Source of the DNA: an uncultured Neptuniibacter sp.
Lineage (GTDB): Bacteria > Pseudomonadota > Gammaproteobacteria > Pseudomonadales > Balneatricaceae
Direction: 5' to 3'
DNA: 64,000 bases
Assembly: GCF_947498015.1 (NCBI RefSeq)
Contig: NZ_CANMIR010000014.1
Coordinates: forward strand, 27,906 to 91,905
Below are positions 44,735-54,450 of this stretch, in pieces. The notes below the pieces were generated by a model. That model did not search any database, was not told the origin of the DNA, and worked only from the letters and a program-made list of their open reading frames with translations. The stretch's first letter is position 1, and each line of letters opens with the position of its first letter. The position numbers were made by a program, and so were the translations under genes.

Positions 44735-45676
44735 ATGCAAGACTTTACTTATATTCTGTCACTGACCAGCCCAACCTTTATCCTTATTCTGCTTGGGTTC
44801 TGTGCGGTTCGATTTGGCTTCCTGGCGAAAGAGAATGTGCGTACTTTGGCTTGGTTTGTCGTCAACGTAGGACTGCCTGCTGCGATGTTCAAAGCGCTCA
44901 ACTCGCGCTCATTTCAGGATATTCTTCACTATGATTATCTACTCATCTTTGGTGCCGGATCGCTAATCTCTTTTGCAATTCTGTTTACGCTCGCCAAACT
45001 TCGTGGCAAACCTCTGACAGAGTGTGCCCTGTTCGGTTTGGGGGGGAGTATTTCGAACAGTTTGATGGTGGGTTTCCCAATCATCATGCAGTTGTTTGGT
45101 GATGCTGCGCTGGTACCTTTTGCGCTCACACTGATCATCGAGAATCTGTTTATTCTGCCGCTGGCACTTGCCTTAGCTGATACCGGTCAGCATAAGAGTG
45201 GTAGTTTCTTAACTGCACTCATGAAATCACTGCCGCAGCTGCTTAAAAATCCGATTATTGCTTCAATCGGTATCGGGTTGATCACCACAGCGATGGATCT
45301 ACATCCACCGGGTTTTATTAATAAAGTGATCGATATGCTCTCTGTGACAGTCGGTGGCCTGGCGCTGTTTGCGATTGGCGGCATGCTGGTAGGGTTGAAG
45401 CCAAAAGGGATGATGGTGGATCTGGGGGCTATCGTATTTGGAAAAATGATCATTCATCCACTTGCCGTGTTCTGCATGATCATTCTGATGCCGCCGATGC
45501 CTCCTCTGTTCCAGCATGTGGCAATTATTCTGGCATCCATGCCGATGTTTAGTATCTTCGCGGTGATTGGCATGCGTTATAACTATGGCGGTTTGTGTTC
45601 CGCCGTGCTGCTACCGGCAACGGTGGTGGCGTTCTTCACGATTAACATGGTCATCTGGCTTTTAGATCTGCAATAA
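44735..45676 (+). CDS. AEC (auxin efflux carrier) family transporter
   Basis: A 313-residue, 10-helix AEC family membrane protein (two five-helix repeats), with FVVNVGLPAAMFKAL, FGLGGSISNSLMVGFPIIMQLFGD and LFAIGGMLVGLKP. Family members carry organic acids, including malonate and auxin-like molecules in other organisms. It lies between the HPA oxygenase and the SSA dehydrogenase and has the shared palindrome upstream, so it probably carries HPA or an intermediate; direction is unknown. Confidence 0.87.
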   Translation: MQDFTYILSLTSPTFILILLGFCAVRFGFLAKENVRTLAWFVVNVGLPAAMFKALNSRSFQDILHYDYLLIFGAGSLISFAILFTLAKLRGKPLTECALFGLGGSISNSLMVGFPIIMQLFGDAALVPFALTLIIENLFILPLALALADTGQHKSGSFLTALMKSLPQLLKNPIIASIGIGLITTAMDLHPPGFINKVIDMLSVTVGGLALFAIGGMLVGLKPKGMMVDLGAIVFGKMIIHPLAVFCMIILMPPMPPLFQHVAIILASMPMFSIFAVIGMRYNYGGLCSAVLLPATVVAFFTINMVIWLLDLQ

Positions 45677-45718
45677 ATCAGGTGTGATCTGTAAAAAAGC
45701 AATGATTCAAAAAAGTAC

Positions 45719-45730
45719 TTAACTTGTTAA
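45719..45730. promoter_or_regulatory. TTAAC-N2-GTTAA operator upstream of the SSA dehydrogenase
   Basis: TTAACTTGTTAA is a palindrome with a 2-base centre, 74 bases before the ATG at 45804. It is a variant of the HPA-side palindrome. Confidence 0.5.
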
Positions 45731-45803
45731 CTAACTTGAAATCAGGTAGGCTAGCAACATAATGTCGAAGTTGAAACGACCTACCTTGTGAGAAGAGAAG
45801 GCT

Positions 45804-47261
45804 ATGAAATTACAGTTAAATGATTCCAGTCTGTTGCAGACACAAGCGTTTATTAATGGTGAATGGGTTAATGGTGATGCTGGCGAGACGTTCCCGGTTT
45901 CTAACCCTGCAACTGGCGAAGTGATCGCAGAGGTGGCAAGCGTAGGTGCAGAGGAAACCGCTCGTACTATCGATCTGGCTGAAGCCGCGATGAAAGAGTG
46001 GAAAAAACTAGCGCCCGCAAAGCGGTCTGAGATTCTGGAGCGCTGGCATAATCTGATCATCGAAAATACAGATGATCTGGCTGCAATCATGACTGTAGAA
46101 CAGGGTAAGCCACTTTTCGAAGCAAAAGGCGAAGTGATGTACGGTGCGTCTTACCTGAAATGGTTTGCTGAAGAGGGTAAGCGTATCTACGGTGATGTAC
46201 TGCCATCACCAGGTGATCGTCGTAGCATCGTTATCAAACAACCCGTAGGTGTTGTTGCCGCGATTACGCCTTGGAACTTCCCGAATGCGATGATTACGCG
46301 TAAGGCAGCGCCTGCACTTGCGGCGGGTTGCTCTATTTTGTTGAAGCCTGCGGCTGAAACACCATTGTCTGCGTTGGCTCTGGCTGAACTGGCGAAGCGT
46401 GCGGGTGTTCCTGCAGGTCTGTTCAATGTCTTACCAAGTAAGTCTGCATCACTGGTCGGTGGTGAGATGACCTCTAATGCAAAAGTTAAGAAGCTGACCT
46501 TTACGGGTTCTACGCCGATCGGCAAATTGTTGATGAAGCAGTGTGCCGATACGGTGAAGCGCACCTCTATGGAGTTGGGTGGTAATGCTCCAGTCATTAT
46601 CTTTGATGACGCTGATCTTGATCTGGCGGTAAAAGGTGCGTTGGTATCTAAATACCGTAACTCCGGTCAGACCTGCATCTGTGCAAACCGTTTGCTTGTG
46701 CAGGAAGGTATCTACGACAAGTTCGTTGAGAAGTTCTCTGAAGCGGTTAAACAGTTCAAGTTGGGTCACGGTTTTGATGATGATGCTACACATGGCCCTG
46801 TAGTATCTAAGAAAGCGCTGGCTGATATCGATGCAATCGTACAGAACGCTGTAGAGCAGGGTGCTAATGTGGTTACCGGTGGTAAGCCATCTGAGCTGGG
46901 CAACTGTTTCTATGAGCCAACAATCCTGACTGATGTAAACGACAAAATGAGCATCTTCGGTGAAGAGATCTTCGGTCCTGTTGCACCGGTCTTTAAGTTC
47001 AGTACGGAAGAAGAAGCGATCGCGATGGCGAACGACACTGAGTTTGGTCTGGCATCATACGTCTTTACCGAAAACCTGGGTCGCATCTGGCGCGTATCTG
47101 AAGGTATCGAATACGGAATGGTGGGGGTAAATGAGACCGCTATCAGCTCCGAAGTGATCCCTTTTGGTGGTGTAAAAGAATCCGGTCAGGGCCGTGAAGG
47201 TTCTAAATATGGTCTGGAAGACTACCTGGAAACCAAATATATCTGTATGGGTGGTTTATAA
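45804..47261 (+). CDS. gabD: Succinate-semialdehyde dehydrogenase (NADP-dependent type)
   Basis: A 485-residue aldehyde dehydrogenase. It has ITPWNFPNAMITRKAAPALAAGC, FTGSTPIGKLLMKQCADTVKRTSMELGGNAP, the catalytic Cys in NSGQTCICANRLLVQ, and GREGSKYGLEDYLETKYICMGGL, as in GabD. HpaI releases succinate semialdehyde, and this enzyme oxidises it to succinate, the last step of HPA catabolism. GAGAAGG precedes the ATG. It has the shared operator upstream and a terminator downstream. Confidence 0.87.
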   Translation: MKLQLNDSSLLQTQAFINGEWVNGDAGETFPVSNPATGEVIAEVASVGAEETARTIDLAEAAMKEWKKLAPAKRSEILERWHNLIIENTDDLAAIMTVEQGKPLFEAKGEVMYGASYLKWFAEEGKRIYGDVLPSPGDRRSIVIKQPVGVVAAITPWNFPNAMITRKAAPALAAGCSILLKPAAETPLSALALAELAKRAGVPAGLFNVLPSKSASLVGGEMTSNAKVKKLTFTGSTPIGKLLMKQCADTVKRTSMELGGNAPVIIFDDADLDLAVKGALVSKYRNSGQTCICANRLLVQEGIYDKFVEKFSEAVKQFKLGHGFDDDATHGPVVSKKALADIDAIVQNAVEQGANVVTGGKPSELGNCFYEPTILTDVNDKMSIFGEEIFGPVAPVFKFSTEEEAIAMANDTEFGLASYVFTENLGRIWRVSEGIEYGMVGVNETAISSEVIPFGGVKESGQGREGSKYGLEDYLETKYICMGGL

Positions 47262-47314
47262 ACCGCATCAGATAAACAGTTCGACCTGCACACGATAGGC
47301 TCTTTGTGCATATT

Positions 47315-47346
47315 GGGGGTATCCATAGGGATACCTCCTTTTTTTT
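47315..47346 (+). terminator. Intrinsic terminator after gabD
   Basis: GGGGGTATCC, three bases and GGGATACCTCC form a stem followed by eight Ts. Confidence 0.8.
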
Positions 47347-47455
47347 GCCCCTGAAAATTGTAGGTATTTTAATAGATATTTAGCTCTCTATTTTATTGAA
47401 TGATTGTTAAAATACGGCGGCCTGTAGAGATGTTGTAGTAGGTTATCCTCTCCGA

Positions 47456-49225
47456 ATGAAGTACCTAATAAAAGCTCATAAAGTATTGCAAGGAGCGAAT
47501 AAACGCTTTTGGAAGCTGTGGATTCCCTTGACTGTGGTGGGCCTGCTTGCTGTATATATGGCTTTTTCTTTGCTTGAAACAGTCGTCGCAAAGCGTTTAG
47601 ATCATGATATTCACTCAGCAGCCAGGTTGTTTCAGTCGCAATACACTCAGAGATTGCGATCGGCAAAAGATGATCTGGCGTTTATCACGCTGAGTGCTCA
47701 GGTTGGTAGGTTTCTTCAGCACCAATCTCCAGAGCACTGGACGGAGCTGAACCGTTTTTTCCACAGCATTGTTTCCACCTATCAGCGCTATGATCAGGTC
47801 CGCTTATTATCGCCAGAGGGGTTGGAACTCTCACGTGTCAATTTTAATGGGGGAGTTCCCCAGATAGTCCCTCTCTCTGAATTGCAGGATAAATCCCAGC
47901 GCTACTATTTCAAGGAAGCAGTTCTGCGGACTGAACGTGATATTTATATCTCTCGCATGGACCTGAATGTTGAGCAAGGTGAGGTTGAATTGCCCTATAA
48001 ACCGGTTATTCGCCTGGCTAAAGCGATCAGGGGAAGAAACGGAGATGTGATCGGTGTTGTTGTTCTCAATTATATGGCTAATTCTGTTTTAGAGGGCTTT
48101 CGGAACACGGTTAAAAACCTTCCCGGTGAGAGGATGTTATTAGATGCGCATGGTTTCTGGCTATCTAATGATGAGCGCTCTAAAGAGTGGGGTTTTATGT
48201 GGGAGCAGGGTGAGAACATCGCTGAGCTTCACCCTGCGCTTTGGTTAAAGCTTTCAGGCTCAAAATCAGGTGTCATTGAAACCTCTCTTGGGCGGATTAA
48301 TTATCATACCCTTTCGCCGCCAGAGGGATTGGATCAAGGTGGACTCGGGACCTGGAAGCTGGTTGTTATCAATAATAATCATAAGCTGGGTGCCTCCTTC
48401 CTTAATGAGCACCTGACCTATCTTTATCCTCTTTTACTTGCCTACCTGTTCAGTACTGTGATTCTGTGGCTTTGGGCGCGGGCGGATTCCGGGCGGGAGT
48501 TGGCAGAACAAGAGCTCATCGCGATGAATCGATTATTGGAAAGAAGGGTGGATAAGCGCACGGCAGAGCTAGAGGCTACGAAAGATGCCGCCATTCTTAG
48601 TTTGGCGACGTTAGCGGAAACGCGGGATAATGAGACAGGACAGCATATTTTCAGAACGCAGCAGTATGTCAGAATCTTGGCTGAAGAGGTGAAAACTCAT
48701 CCTGCATTTGCGCAGCAGTTGACTGAGAGTATGATTCAGAGGATTTATAAATCAGCGCCACTCCATGATATTGGTAAAGTTGGTGTTCCCGATCATATTT
48801 TACTAAAACCCGGCAGGTTAAACGCTGATGAGCGTGAGATTATTCAGCAGCATTCGAAGCTGGGAAGTGATGCGATCGAACAGGCGATCAATGCAATCTC
48901 TATCCGGATTACGGACAGTGACTCGGCGAGTCATCTGCATTGTGCTCGAGATATTGCGCATTATCATCACGAGCGCTGGGATGGAAAGGGCTATCCGAAA
49001 GGGTTGGTGGGCGAGGCGATCCCGCTTTCTGCGAGGCTTATGGCAATTGCTGACGTGTATGATGCACTTGTAACTGAGCGGCCCTACAAAAAAGCATTTT
49101 CCAAAGTGGAAACCGAACATATTATGTTACAGATGAGCCAGGGGCAGTTTGATCCACGGATCCTGGAAGGGTTTGATCGTGTCAAAGATCAGTTTTGGCA
49201 GATCAGCCAGCAGTTCAGCGATTAA
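47456..49225 (+). CDS. HD-GYP phosphodiesterase with periplasmic sensor
   Basis: A 589-residue membrane protein. It has a TM helix at about residues 21-43, a periplasmic double-CACHE-like sensor (about 45-310, with RYDQVRLLSPEGLELSRV and ERDIYISRMDLN), a second TM at about 315-340, a coiled linker, and the HD-GYP domain. In the latter, LHDIGKVGVPDHILLKPG holds the HD pair and HHERWDGKGYPKGL holds the GYP motif. It should hydrolyse c-di-GMP in response to a periplasmic ligand. It has no shared-palindrome operator. Confidence 0.9.
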   Translation: MKYLIKAHKVLQGANKRFWKLWIPLTVVGLLAVYMAFSLLETVVAKRLDHDIHSAARLFQSQYTQRLRSAKDDLAFITLSAQVGRFLQHQSPEHWTELNRFFHSIVSTYQRYDQVRLLSPEGLELSRVNFNGGVPQIVPLSELQDKSQRYYFKEAVLRTERDIYISRMDLNVEQGEVELPYKPVIRLAKAIRGRNGDVIGVVVLNYMANSVLEGFRNTVKNLPGERMLLDAHGFWLSNDERSKEWGFMWEQGENIAELHPALWLKLSGSKSGVIETSLGRINYHTLSPPEGLDQGGLGTWKLVVINNNHKLGASFLNEHLTYLYPLLLAYLFSTVILWLWARADSGRELAEQELIAMNRLLERRVDKRTAELEATKDAAILSLATLAETRDNETGQHIFRTQQYVRILAEEVKTHPAFAQQLTESMIQRIYKSAPLHDIGKVGVPDHILLKPGRLNADEREIIQQHSKLGSDAIEQAINAISIRITDSDSASHLHCARDIAHYHHERWDGKGYPKGLVGEAIPLSARLMAIADVYDALVTERPYKKAFSKVETEHIMLQMSQGQFDPRILEGFDRVKDQFWQISQQFSD

Positions 49226-49306
49226 TTTGAATGTTGGATCTCAACCTTCAGAACTAGCCGCGCTATTCCTAACTGATTCCAGATCCTGCTAAACAGTCTT
49301 TATTAT

Positions 49307-49798
49307 CTATCCATAGAATTTGATGGTGTAAGCGATGAAGGGAATCAGGCTTATGGCAAAGGTAATGGCGATACCTGGCTTATTTGCGATGATCAGGAAG
49401 CTCTTGCGTGGATTCTTAGGGTTGTAGAATACCTTAACCTCCCCATTCTGATTAGTTTCAATCGAGTTCAGCTGCTTTTTCAGTATGAGTCTGGCGTTAT
49501 GGCTTGCACTCATAACCCAGGGGGAGACTCTTTTACCTTCGTAATTCTTCCCATCAACACAGTAGTGATAAAGTGCATCTGCTGTGTAGTTCTGCTCAGA
49601 GCGGACCCATTCAGGTCCTCCGAACTTTTTGACAGAGGTGTGCGCTAATACCCCATAAGAATAGGGCCAGAAGCGTGTTCTTATCTGGAAGAAAAGCGAG
49701 TAACTACAAACAATAAACGTATAGAGAGCGCAGAAAAACCAGATGCCTTTCTCCTCTCCCTCTATAGCTAATGACCACATCTCAAAAAGAAAATGCAT
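49307..49798 (-). CDS. DUF3592-type membrane protein
   Basis: A 163-residue protein with a TM helix near the N-terminus (about 21-38), a soluble beta domain in the middle (GKRVSPWVMSASHNARLIL, VKVFYNPKNPRKSFLI), and a C-terminal TM (about 142-162). This layout fits DUF3592. The function is unknown. It starts 9 bases after the next gene upstream, so the two are probably cotranscribed. Confidence 0.72.
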   Translation of the reverse strand: MHFLFEMWSLAIEGEEKGIWFFCALYTFIVCSYSLFFQIRTRFWPYSYGVLAHTSVKKFGGPEWVRSEQNYTADALYHYCVDGKNYEGKRVSPWVMSASHNARLILKKQLNSIETNQNGEVKVFYNPKNPRKSFLIIANKPGIAITFAISLIPFIAYTIKFYG

Positions 49799-49807
49799 AC
49801 CCTCATC

Positions 49808-50836
49808 CTAGCGTTTGTTTGCAAGTAGTTCCTGTAAGCGCAGGGGCAAAATTTGACGACTTTTCTCTGTGATCATATCTTCATGTTTCTGCCATAGTAT
49901 GCCGAGATATACAATGAAGAGTCCAAGTACAGTCAGTGTAATTGGAAACATCCAGCTATCTTTAAATACATTGGCAGCCAGGTGACCGAGATATCCACAA
50001 CCACCGAAGGCTCCCAGTATTACGAAGATGCGCCTTACAAGCAGAACCCCTGTTCCGATCATCACCAGATTGATACAGAGATAGAGGAATTTAGACAGCT
50101 CGTTATCTGAATTTTGCAGGGTCAGCCCACCCCAGAAGGCAATTGCACCAAATAGATAGATCCAGAAAGCGTAATCAACGCTGTGACGTCCCCGAATATC
50201 GATCCAGAATGCTAATGCGATCATCAGCAAACCGGAATAGAGAGAGACCAGCTTTCGAAGTTCCCAGTCAAAGTCGCCGCCAGAGATCATTGCGGTGATA
50301 TCCATGGAAAGGTACCAGAGTGTAACGGCGATCGGCATCATCATGAAGGGATATCTATAGTGCCGGGCAAGGATGCATCCAGCTGTCAGTGTACCAAGCT
50401 CCATATAGAGCCAGTGCCATTTTATATAACGGTGATACTCTCGATAGGCCGAATCATCAGGCCAGACCCCCAAAGCCTGTTGTAAACCGTAGATTGCTAA
50501 GGGGGTCAGGCAGATAACGAAAGTGGCAGTAATGCCAGCAGGGACCGAATACCCTTTTTTTGCAAAAATATTGGCCAGCTTAATTCCTGCACCCGCATAA
50601 ATAAGGGAGATACACAGGATACCGATCCCACCAAAAGATTCCCAGCCAAGGTTCATAAACAGAGTCATAGCCCCGATTGCGATCAGACCACCCAGATAAT
50701 AGAGCAGGTGGGTAAAATCAAAACGTGCGCCGTTGGAGGGATCGGTTTCAAGAAAGTGATAAAGAGTGTCAGCTTGTTCTTGGGAAAGGATCTTCTTACC
50801 GACCGCTTGCTGTAATCGGTTCTTTGAAATGTACAT
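49808..50836 (-). CDS. Polytopic membrane protein (DUF2157-like), unknown function
   Basis: A 342-residue protein. The N-terminal ~45 residues are soluble and helical (KNRLQQAVGKKILSQEQADTLYHFLE, as in DUF2157 proteins), followed by about nine or ten membrane helices. The function is unknown. TCAGGGAGCG precedes the ATG. Confidence 0.7.
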   Translation of the reverse strand: MYISKNRLQQAVGKKILSQEQADTLYHFLETDPSNGARFDFTHLLYYLGGLIAIGAMTLFMNLGWESFGGIGILCISLIYAGAGIKLANIFAKKGYSVPAGITATFVICLTPLAIYGLQQALGVWPDDSAYREYHRYIKWHWLYMELGTLTAGCILARHYRYPFMMMPIAVTLWYLSMDITAMISGGDFDWELRKLVSLYSGLLMIALAFWIDIRGRHSVDYAFWIYLFGAIAFWGGLTLQNSDNELSKFLYLCINLVMIGTGVLLVRRIFVILGAFGGCGYLGHLAANVFKDSWMFPITLTVLGLFIVYLGILWQKHEDMITEKSRQILPLRLQELLANKR

Positions 50837-51295
50837 TCAATCGCTCCCTGAAATTGCAGCTCGTTGACAAGCTTACCTGAACAATGCCGAGTATATAAAT
50901 GATAGGTAGCACCGTGAACTTATGATAGAGATCAATTTCCTTGAATTAATATTCAAAAACCTAATAGGTGGTAGGGAAATTGGTCGGTAAACTGCATATA
51001 ATCCATTTTAAAGCTCAGAAAACGGATCTTTCTGTCGAAGTCGGGCTTGAGTTGGCTTTATATGAATTGACCACACTATCGGTATTTAGTGGTTACGTTC
51101 TCTGCTGGGTGGGTTCACACCATTTTCTTACTCAATTCCCCTTCATAGGTAACTAACTTGTTGATGCCCGCTTACGCCTTTATAGGGTAGAAGTAGGGAC
51201 GCAAACTGTCTGATTTATAAGGGGTTATTCCCCGATTATTATTGAGTTTGCTACACTTTACTGGAATGTGGGACGCGCAAGTCCAAGAGAATTGT
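50837..51295. other. 459-base intergenic region
   Basis: Promoter region of the DUF2157-like gene (minus) and of the GGDEF/EAL gene (plus). It contains a small hairpin GGGGTTATTCCCC (about 51221-51234). A 62-residue frame (50968-51156) has no supported start signal or recognisable content. Confidence 0.5.
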
Positions 51296-53491
51296 ATGAG
51301 CTTAGAACTCGATAGATCGATTGACCGTGCTTTAAAAGAGGTCAATGAGTGTAACGGGCAGAACTATTTCGAAACGCTTGTTTCCTCTTTGGCTGTGCTT
51401 TTGGATGCGGACTATGTGTTGGCTGCTGAGATCGATCTTGCCCATCAACGGGCAGATACCGTTGCTCTGTGGCATCAGGGAGGTGTGGGGGATAAGTTAT
51501 CATATGATCTTGAGGGGACGCCTTGCGAAGCTGTTTTCTCGGATGGTATCTGTTGTTATCCGCGTGATATTGCGACGCTCTTTCCTAAAGACAGGATGTT
51601 GACTGAATTAGACCTTGAAGGGTATGTCGGACGCAGCCTGAAAGATTCTCAAGGAAAGCCTATCGGATTGTTGGTGGCGCTGTTCAAACAACGGGATCAT
51701 GCCCGTGAGACAATTCTAAGTATCTTTGACCTTTTTGCGCTGAGGGCAGGAGCGGAGCTGGAGCGGGCTCAGTTGGTGCAGAAACTTCAGGCCCAGATCA
51801 CACAGTTGAAAGAGACTAACGAACAGCTAGAGCTGGCTAAGCGTGTGTTTCAACATACGAACGAAGGGATGCTTATCTCGGATGACAATAATTGTATCCT
51901 GGATGTTAACAGTGCATTTGAACAGATGTGTGGTTACCCAAAAGCAGAGCTGATCGGAAACAATCCCAGTATCCTTAGCTCCGGGTTACAAACCGGCACC
52001 TTTTATCAGGAGATGTGGCAGCAGCTGTTGGATTCAAATCACTGGCAGGGTGAGTTATGGAATCGGCGAAAAGATGGTTCGACCTATCCGGTCTGGAGTT
52101 CAATCAGTCTGGTCAAAGATGATACAGGAAAAACGACTCACCATATCTCAAGTTGTAAGGATATAAGTTCGGAGTTGGCGCTTCAGGAGCAGCTGTATCA
52201 ACAGGCGACTCAGGATTATCTGACGGGATTGAGTAACAGCTTCGAGTTTCATGATCATGCCAGCAAAGTGATCTCAACAGCTCGACGCAGCAGTGACAAT
52301 TTCGCGCTGGTCAGATTGAATATTGATAATCTGACGCTGGTGAACTCCTCCTACGGTTATGTGATGGGTGACCGTCTTGTCAAAGCAGTGGGTAACCGTC
52401 TTAAGGAGTACAGCAGTGATAACGATATCCTCTCCCGTCTTGGGGGCGACGACTTTGCAATTCTGTTGGGTTATGCCACCTTCAAAGAACTTGAAGAGAA
52501 GCTTAAGCAGACGCTCCATCTGATTCAGGCAACCGTCGCAACCGGCTCAGGGGATATTACAGCGAGTTGTTCTGCGGGGGTCAGTATTCTGGGGGATGAT
52601 GCTCAAGGGCTTAATTCGCTCATGAAAAACGCTTACAGAGCTTTGCGGCATGCAAAAGAGCATAATCGCGGACGCTACTGTTTCTACAGCTTGGAACATG
52701 AAAATCTCGCCCGTCGAAACGACAGTATTGAGAACAGCCTTTATAAAGCCGTAGCCGAAAAAGTTATTGAACCGCATTTTCAACCGGTGGTCAGTTTAAG
52801 TGATATGAAGGTGCATCACTTTGAGGCTTTGGCCCGTTGGTATGATGAATCGCTGGGTCAGGTTTCTCCGATGGAGTTCATCCCGATTGCTGAATCGACG
52901 GGGTTGATTAAACAGATTGGTGAACAGATTTTAGGTAAGGCTGCTGAGACAATTACAGAGCTAAACGAACGGTTAGAGCGCCCAATCGGTGTGACGGTTA
53001 ATCGATCCCCTAGAGAGTTTAACTTTGGTGATAATGAAGATAATTCAGCAGGAAGGGTGCTGGAACGACTGGGATTGCATGCTGAGCATATCTGCATCGA
53101 GATCACAGAAAGTTTGATGCTGGAACTACCTGATCAGGCTTTGACTCACCTGCAGAAACTGAAAGAGCAGGGCTTCTGTCTGGCATTGGATGATTTTGGT
53201 ACCGGCTTCTCCTCTCTAAGTTATCTGAAACATTACCCTTTCGATTTTCTCAAGATAGACCAGTCCTTCGTAAAAGATATGAATGCTCAGAGTGATGATT
53301 ATATTTTGGTAAAAACGATCATTCAGATGGCACAAAACTTAGGTTTGGAGACCATAGCGGAAGGGGTCGAGACTGAGGAGCAGTGCCAGATGCTGATAGA
53401 TCTGGGGTGTGATTATGGCCAGGGCTACTATTTCAGTAAGCCGTTACCTAAGGATCAGTTATTTGACTTTGTTACAGCTCGTCAGAATTAG
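51296..53491 (+). CDS. GAF-PAS-GGDEF-EAL cyclic-di-GMP protein
   Basis: A 731-residue cytosolic protein: a GAF-like sensor (about 1-165), a PAS domain (about 180-300), GGDEF (about 320-470) and EAL (about 480-725). The GGDEF site reads LGGDDFAIL, a conservative change that may reduce cyclase activity. The EAL site looks intact: FEALARW, VTVNRSPREF, EITESLML, LALDDFGTGFSSLSYLK, AEGVETEEQ. It probably degrades c-di-GMP, possibly with a regulatory GGDEF. ATG 51296 is preferred over the frame start at 51242. Confidence 0.9.
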   Translation: MSLELDRSIDRALKEVNECNGQNYFETLVSSLAVLLDADYVLAAEIDLAHQRADTVALWHQGGVGDKLSYDLEGTPCEAVFSDGICCYPRDIATLFPKDRMLTELDLEGYVGRSLKDSQGKPIGLLVALFKQRDHARETILSIFDLFALRAGAELERAQLVQKLQAQITQLKETNEQLELAKRVFQHTNEGMLISDDNNCILDVNSAFEQMCGYPKAELIGNNPSILSSGLQTGTFYQEMWQQLLDSNHWQGELWNRRKDGSTYPVWSSISLVKDDTGKTTHHISSCKDISSELALQEQLYQQATQDYLTGLSNSFEFHDHASKVISTARRSSDNFALVRLNIDNLTLVNSSYGYVMGDRLVKAVGNRLKEYSSDNDILSRLGGDDFAILLGYATFKELEEKLKQTLHLIQATVATGSGDITASCSAGVSILGDDAQGLNSLMKNAYRALRHAKEHNRGRYCFYSLEHENLARRNDSIENSLYKAVAEKVIEPHFQPVVSLSDMKVHHFEALARWYDESLGQVSPMEFIPIAESTGLIKQIGEQILGKAAETITELNERLERPIGVTVNRSPREFNFGDNEDNSAGRVLERLGLHAEHICIEITESLMLELPDQALTHLQKLKEQGFCLALDDFGTGFSSLSYLKHYPFDFLKIDQSFVKDMNAQSDDYILVKTIIQMAQNLGLETIAEGVETEEQCQMLIDLGCDYGQGYYFSKPLPKDQLFDFVTARQN

Positions 53492-53688
53492 TCCTTCCTC
53501 TCAATTTCTATGATTTCGGAATTGTGGGGCTTAAAATTCTGGTAGGGTTTTGTCTGATCATCTAAATCATTAAGCGCTGCAGATACAGGACAATTCAAAA
53601 TAGTGGTGTATACCTGATAAGTTAGATGGTGGCTGAAGGGTTATAGAGAAGAGTGGGTTTGAGAATGGCCATTACCGAGATGTAGGTG

Positions 53689-53725
53689 AAGAGCTATTGG
53701 AGGTGTGGCTCACAATAGCTCTTTT
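53689..53725. terminator. Hairpin between convergent EAL gene and GST gene
   Basis: AAGAGCTATTG (53689-53699) and CAATAGCTCTT (53713-53723) form a perfect 11-bp stem with a short T stretch on the plus side. It lies just after the GST stop and likely serves both convergent genes. Confidence 0.55.
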
Positions 53726-53730
53726 AAGTC

Positions 53731-54342
53731 TTACGCCTTCAAATTCACTTTCTGTTGAGCTTCAGATTTTAACTGGCGTTTGATCCAAGCATCGACATTC
53801 GGGAAGCGTTTGAAGTCATAACCGACCAGCTTGGCCCATGAAAGAATGGTAGCTCCATGGATGTCCGCAACGGTGCGTGCATCTCCCGATACAAACTCAC
53901 GCCCTTCCAGATGCTTATCCAGAACAGGAACATGTTTATCCATCTCAGCCTGTGCTCTGAGAATGATCGCTTCATCGCGAAGATCTTCCGGTACAAATTT
54001 GTTTTGAATAAACAGGTCCAGAGCAAAGGTTTCCAGCTGGTTGCTGACAAACAGGGACCAACGGTAGATATCAGCTCGAGATTCTGGAGTATCACCCCAA
54101 AGTTCTCCTGAACCATATTTATCGACGAGGTAGAAAAGAATCGCCTGTGTTTCCCAAAGAACCAGATCACCATCAATCAGTGTGGGTACTTTCCCATTGG
54201 GGTTCAGGGCTAGGTACTCATCCTGTTTGATCTCTTTACCTTTCGGTAGATGTGGGATGTACTCATATTCCAGGCCCAGTGTTTCCAATACGCAAAGCAC
54301 CATGCTCGCGCGTGAATAAACGCTACCGTAAACCTTAATCAT
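53731..54342 (-). CDS. Glutathione S-transferase family protein
   Basis: A 203-residue GST. It has an N-terminal thioredoxin-fold domain (MIKVYGSVYSRASMVLCVLETLGLEYE, the cis-Pro segment NGKVPTLIDGD, and ETQAILFYLVDKYG) and a C-terminal all-helical domain (TVADIHGATILSWAKLVG). The family also includes maleyl-type isomerases. Its promoter carries the HPA-side palindrome, so it probably acts in the pathway or detoxifies a quinone or semialdehyde intermediate; that is inference. Confidence 0.87.
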   Translation of the reverse strand: MIKVYGSVYSRASMVLCVLETLGLEYEYIPHLPKGKEIKQDEYLALNPNGKVPTLIDGDLVLWETQAILFYLVDKYGSGELWGDTPESRADIYRWSLFVSNQLETFALDLFIQNKFVPEDLRDEAIILRAQAEMDKHVPVLDKHLEGREFVSGDARTVADIHGATILSWAKLVGYDFKRFPNVDAWIKRQLKSEAQQKVNLKA

Positions 54343-54356
54343 CCTGTACCTCGTAC

Positions 54357-54368
54357 TTAATATGTTAA
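54357..54368. promoter_or_regulatory. TTAATATATTAA-like operator upstream of the GST gene
   Basis: TTAATATGTTAA (54357-54368) differs by one base from the shared palindrome. It lies 15 bases upstream of the GST start codon on the minus strand. Confidence 0.55.
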
Positions 54369-54450
54369 TTATATAGTGTGTGGCCTGTTTACTTCCGGTT
54401 GTTATCCGCAGGCTAAATTAAGCGATTAACCACATTGGATCAACTGTGAA

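Noticed and set aside
50968..51156. 62-residue frame upstream of the GGDEF/EAL gene
   Set aside because: No convincing start signal or family, and it spans a promoter region.
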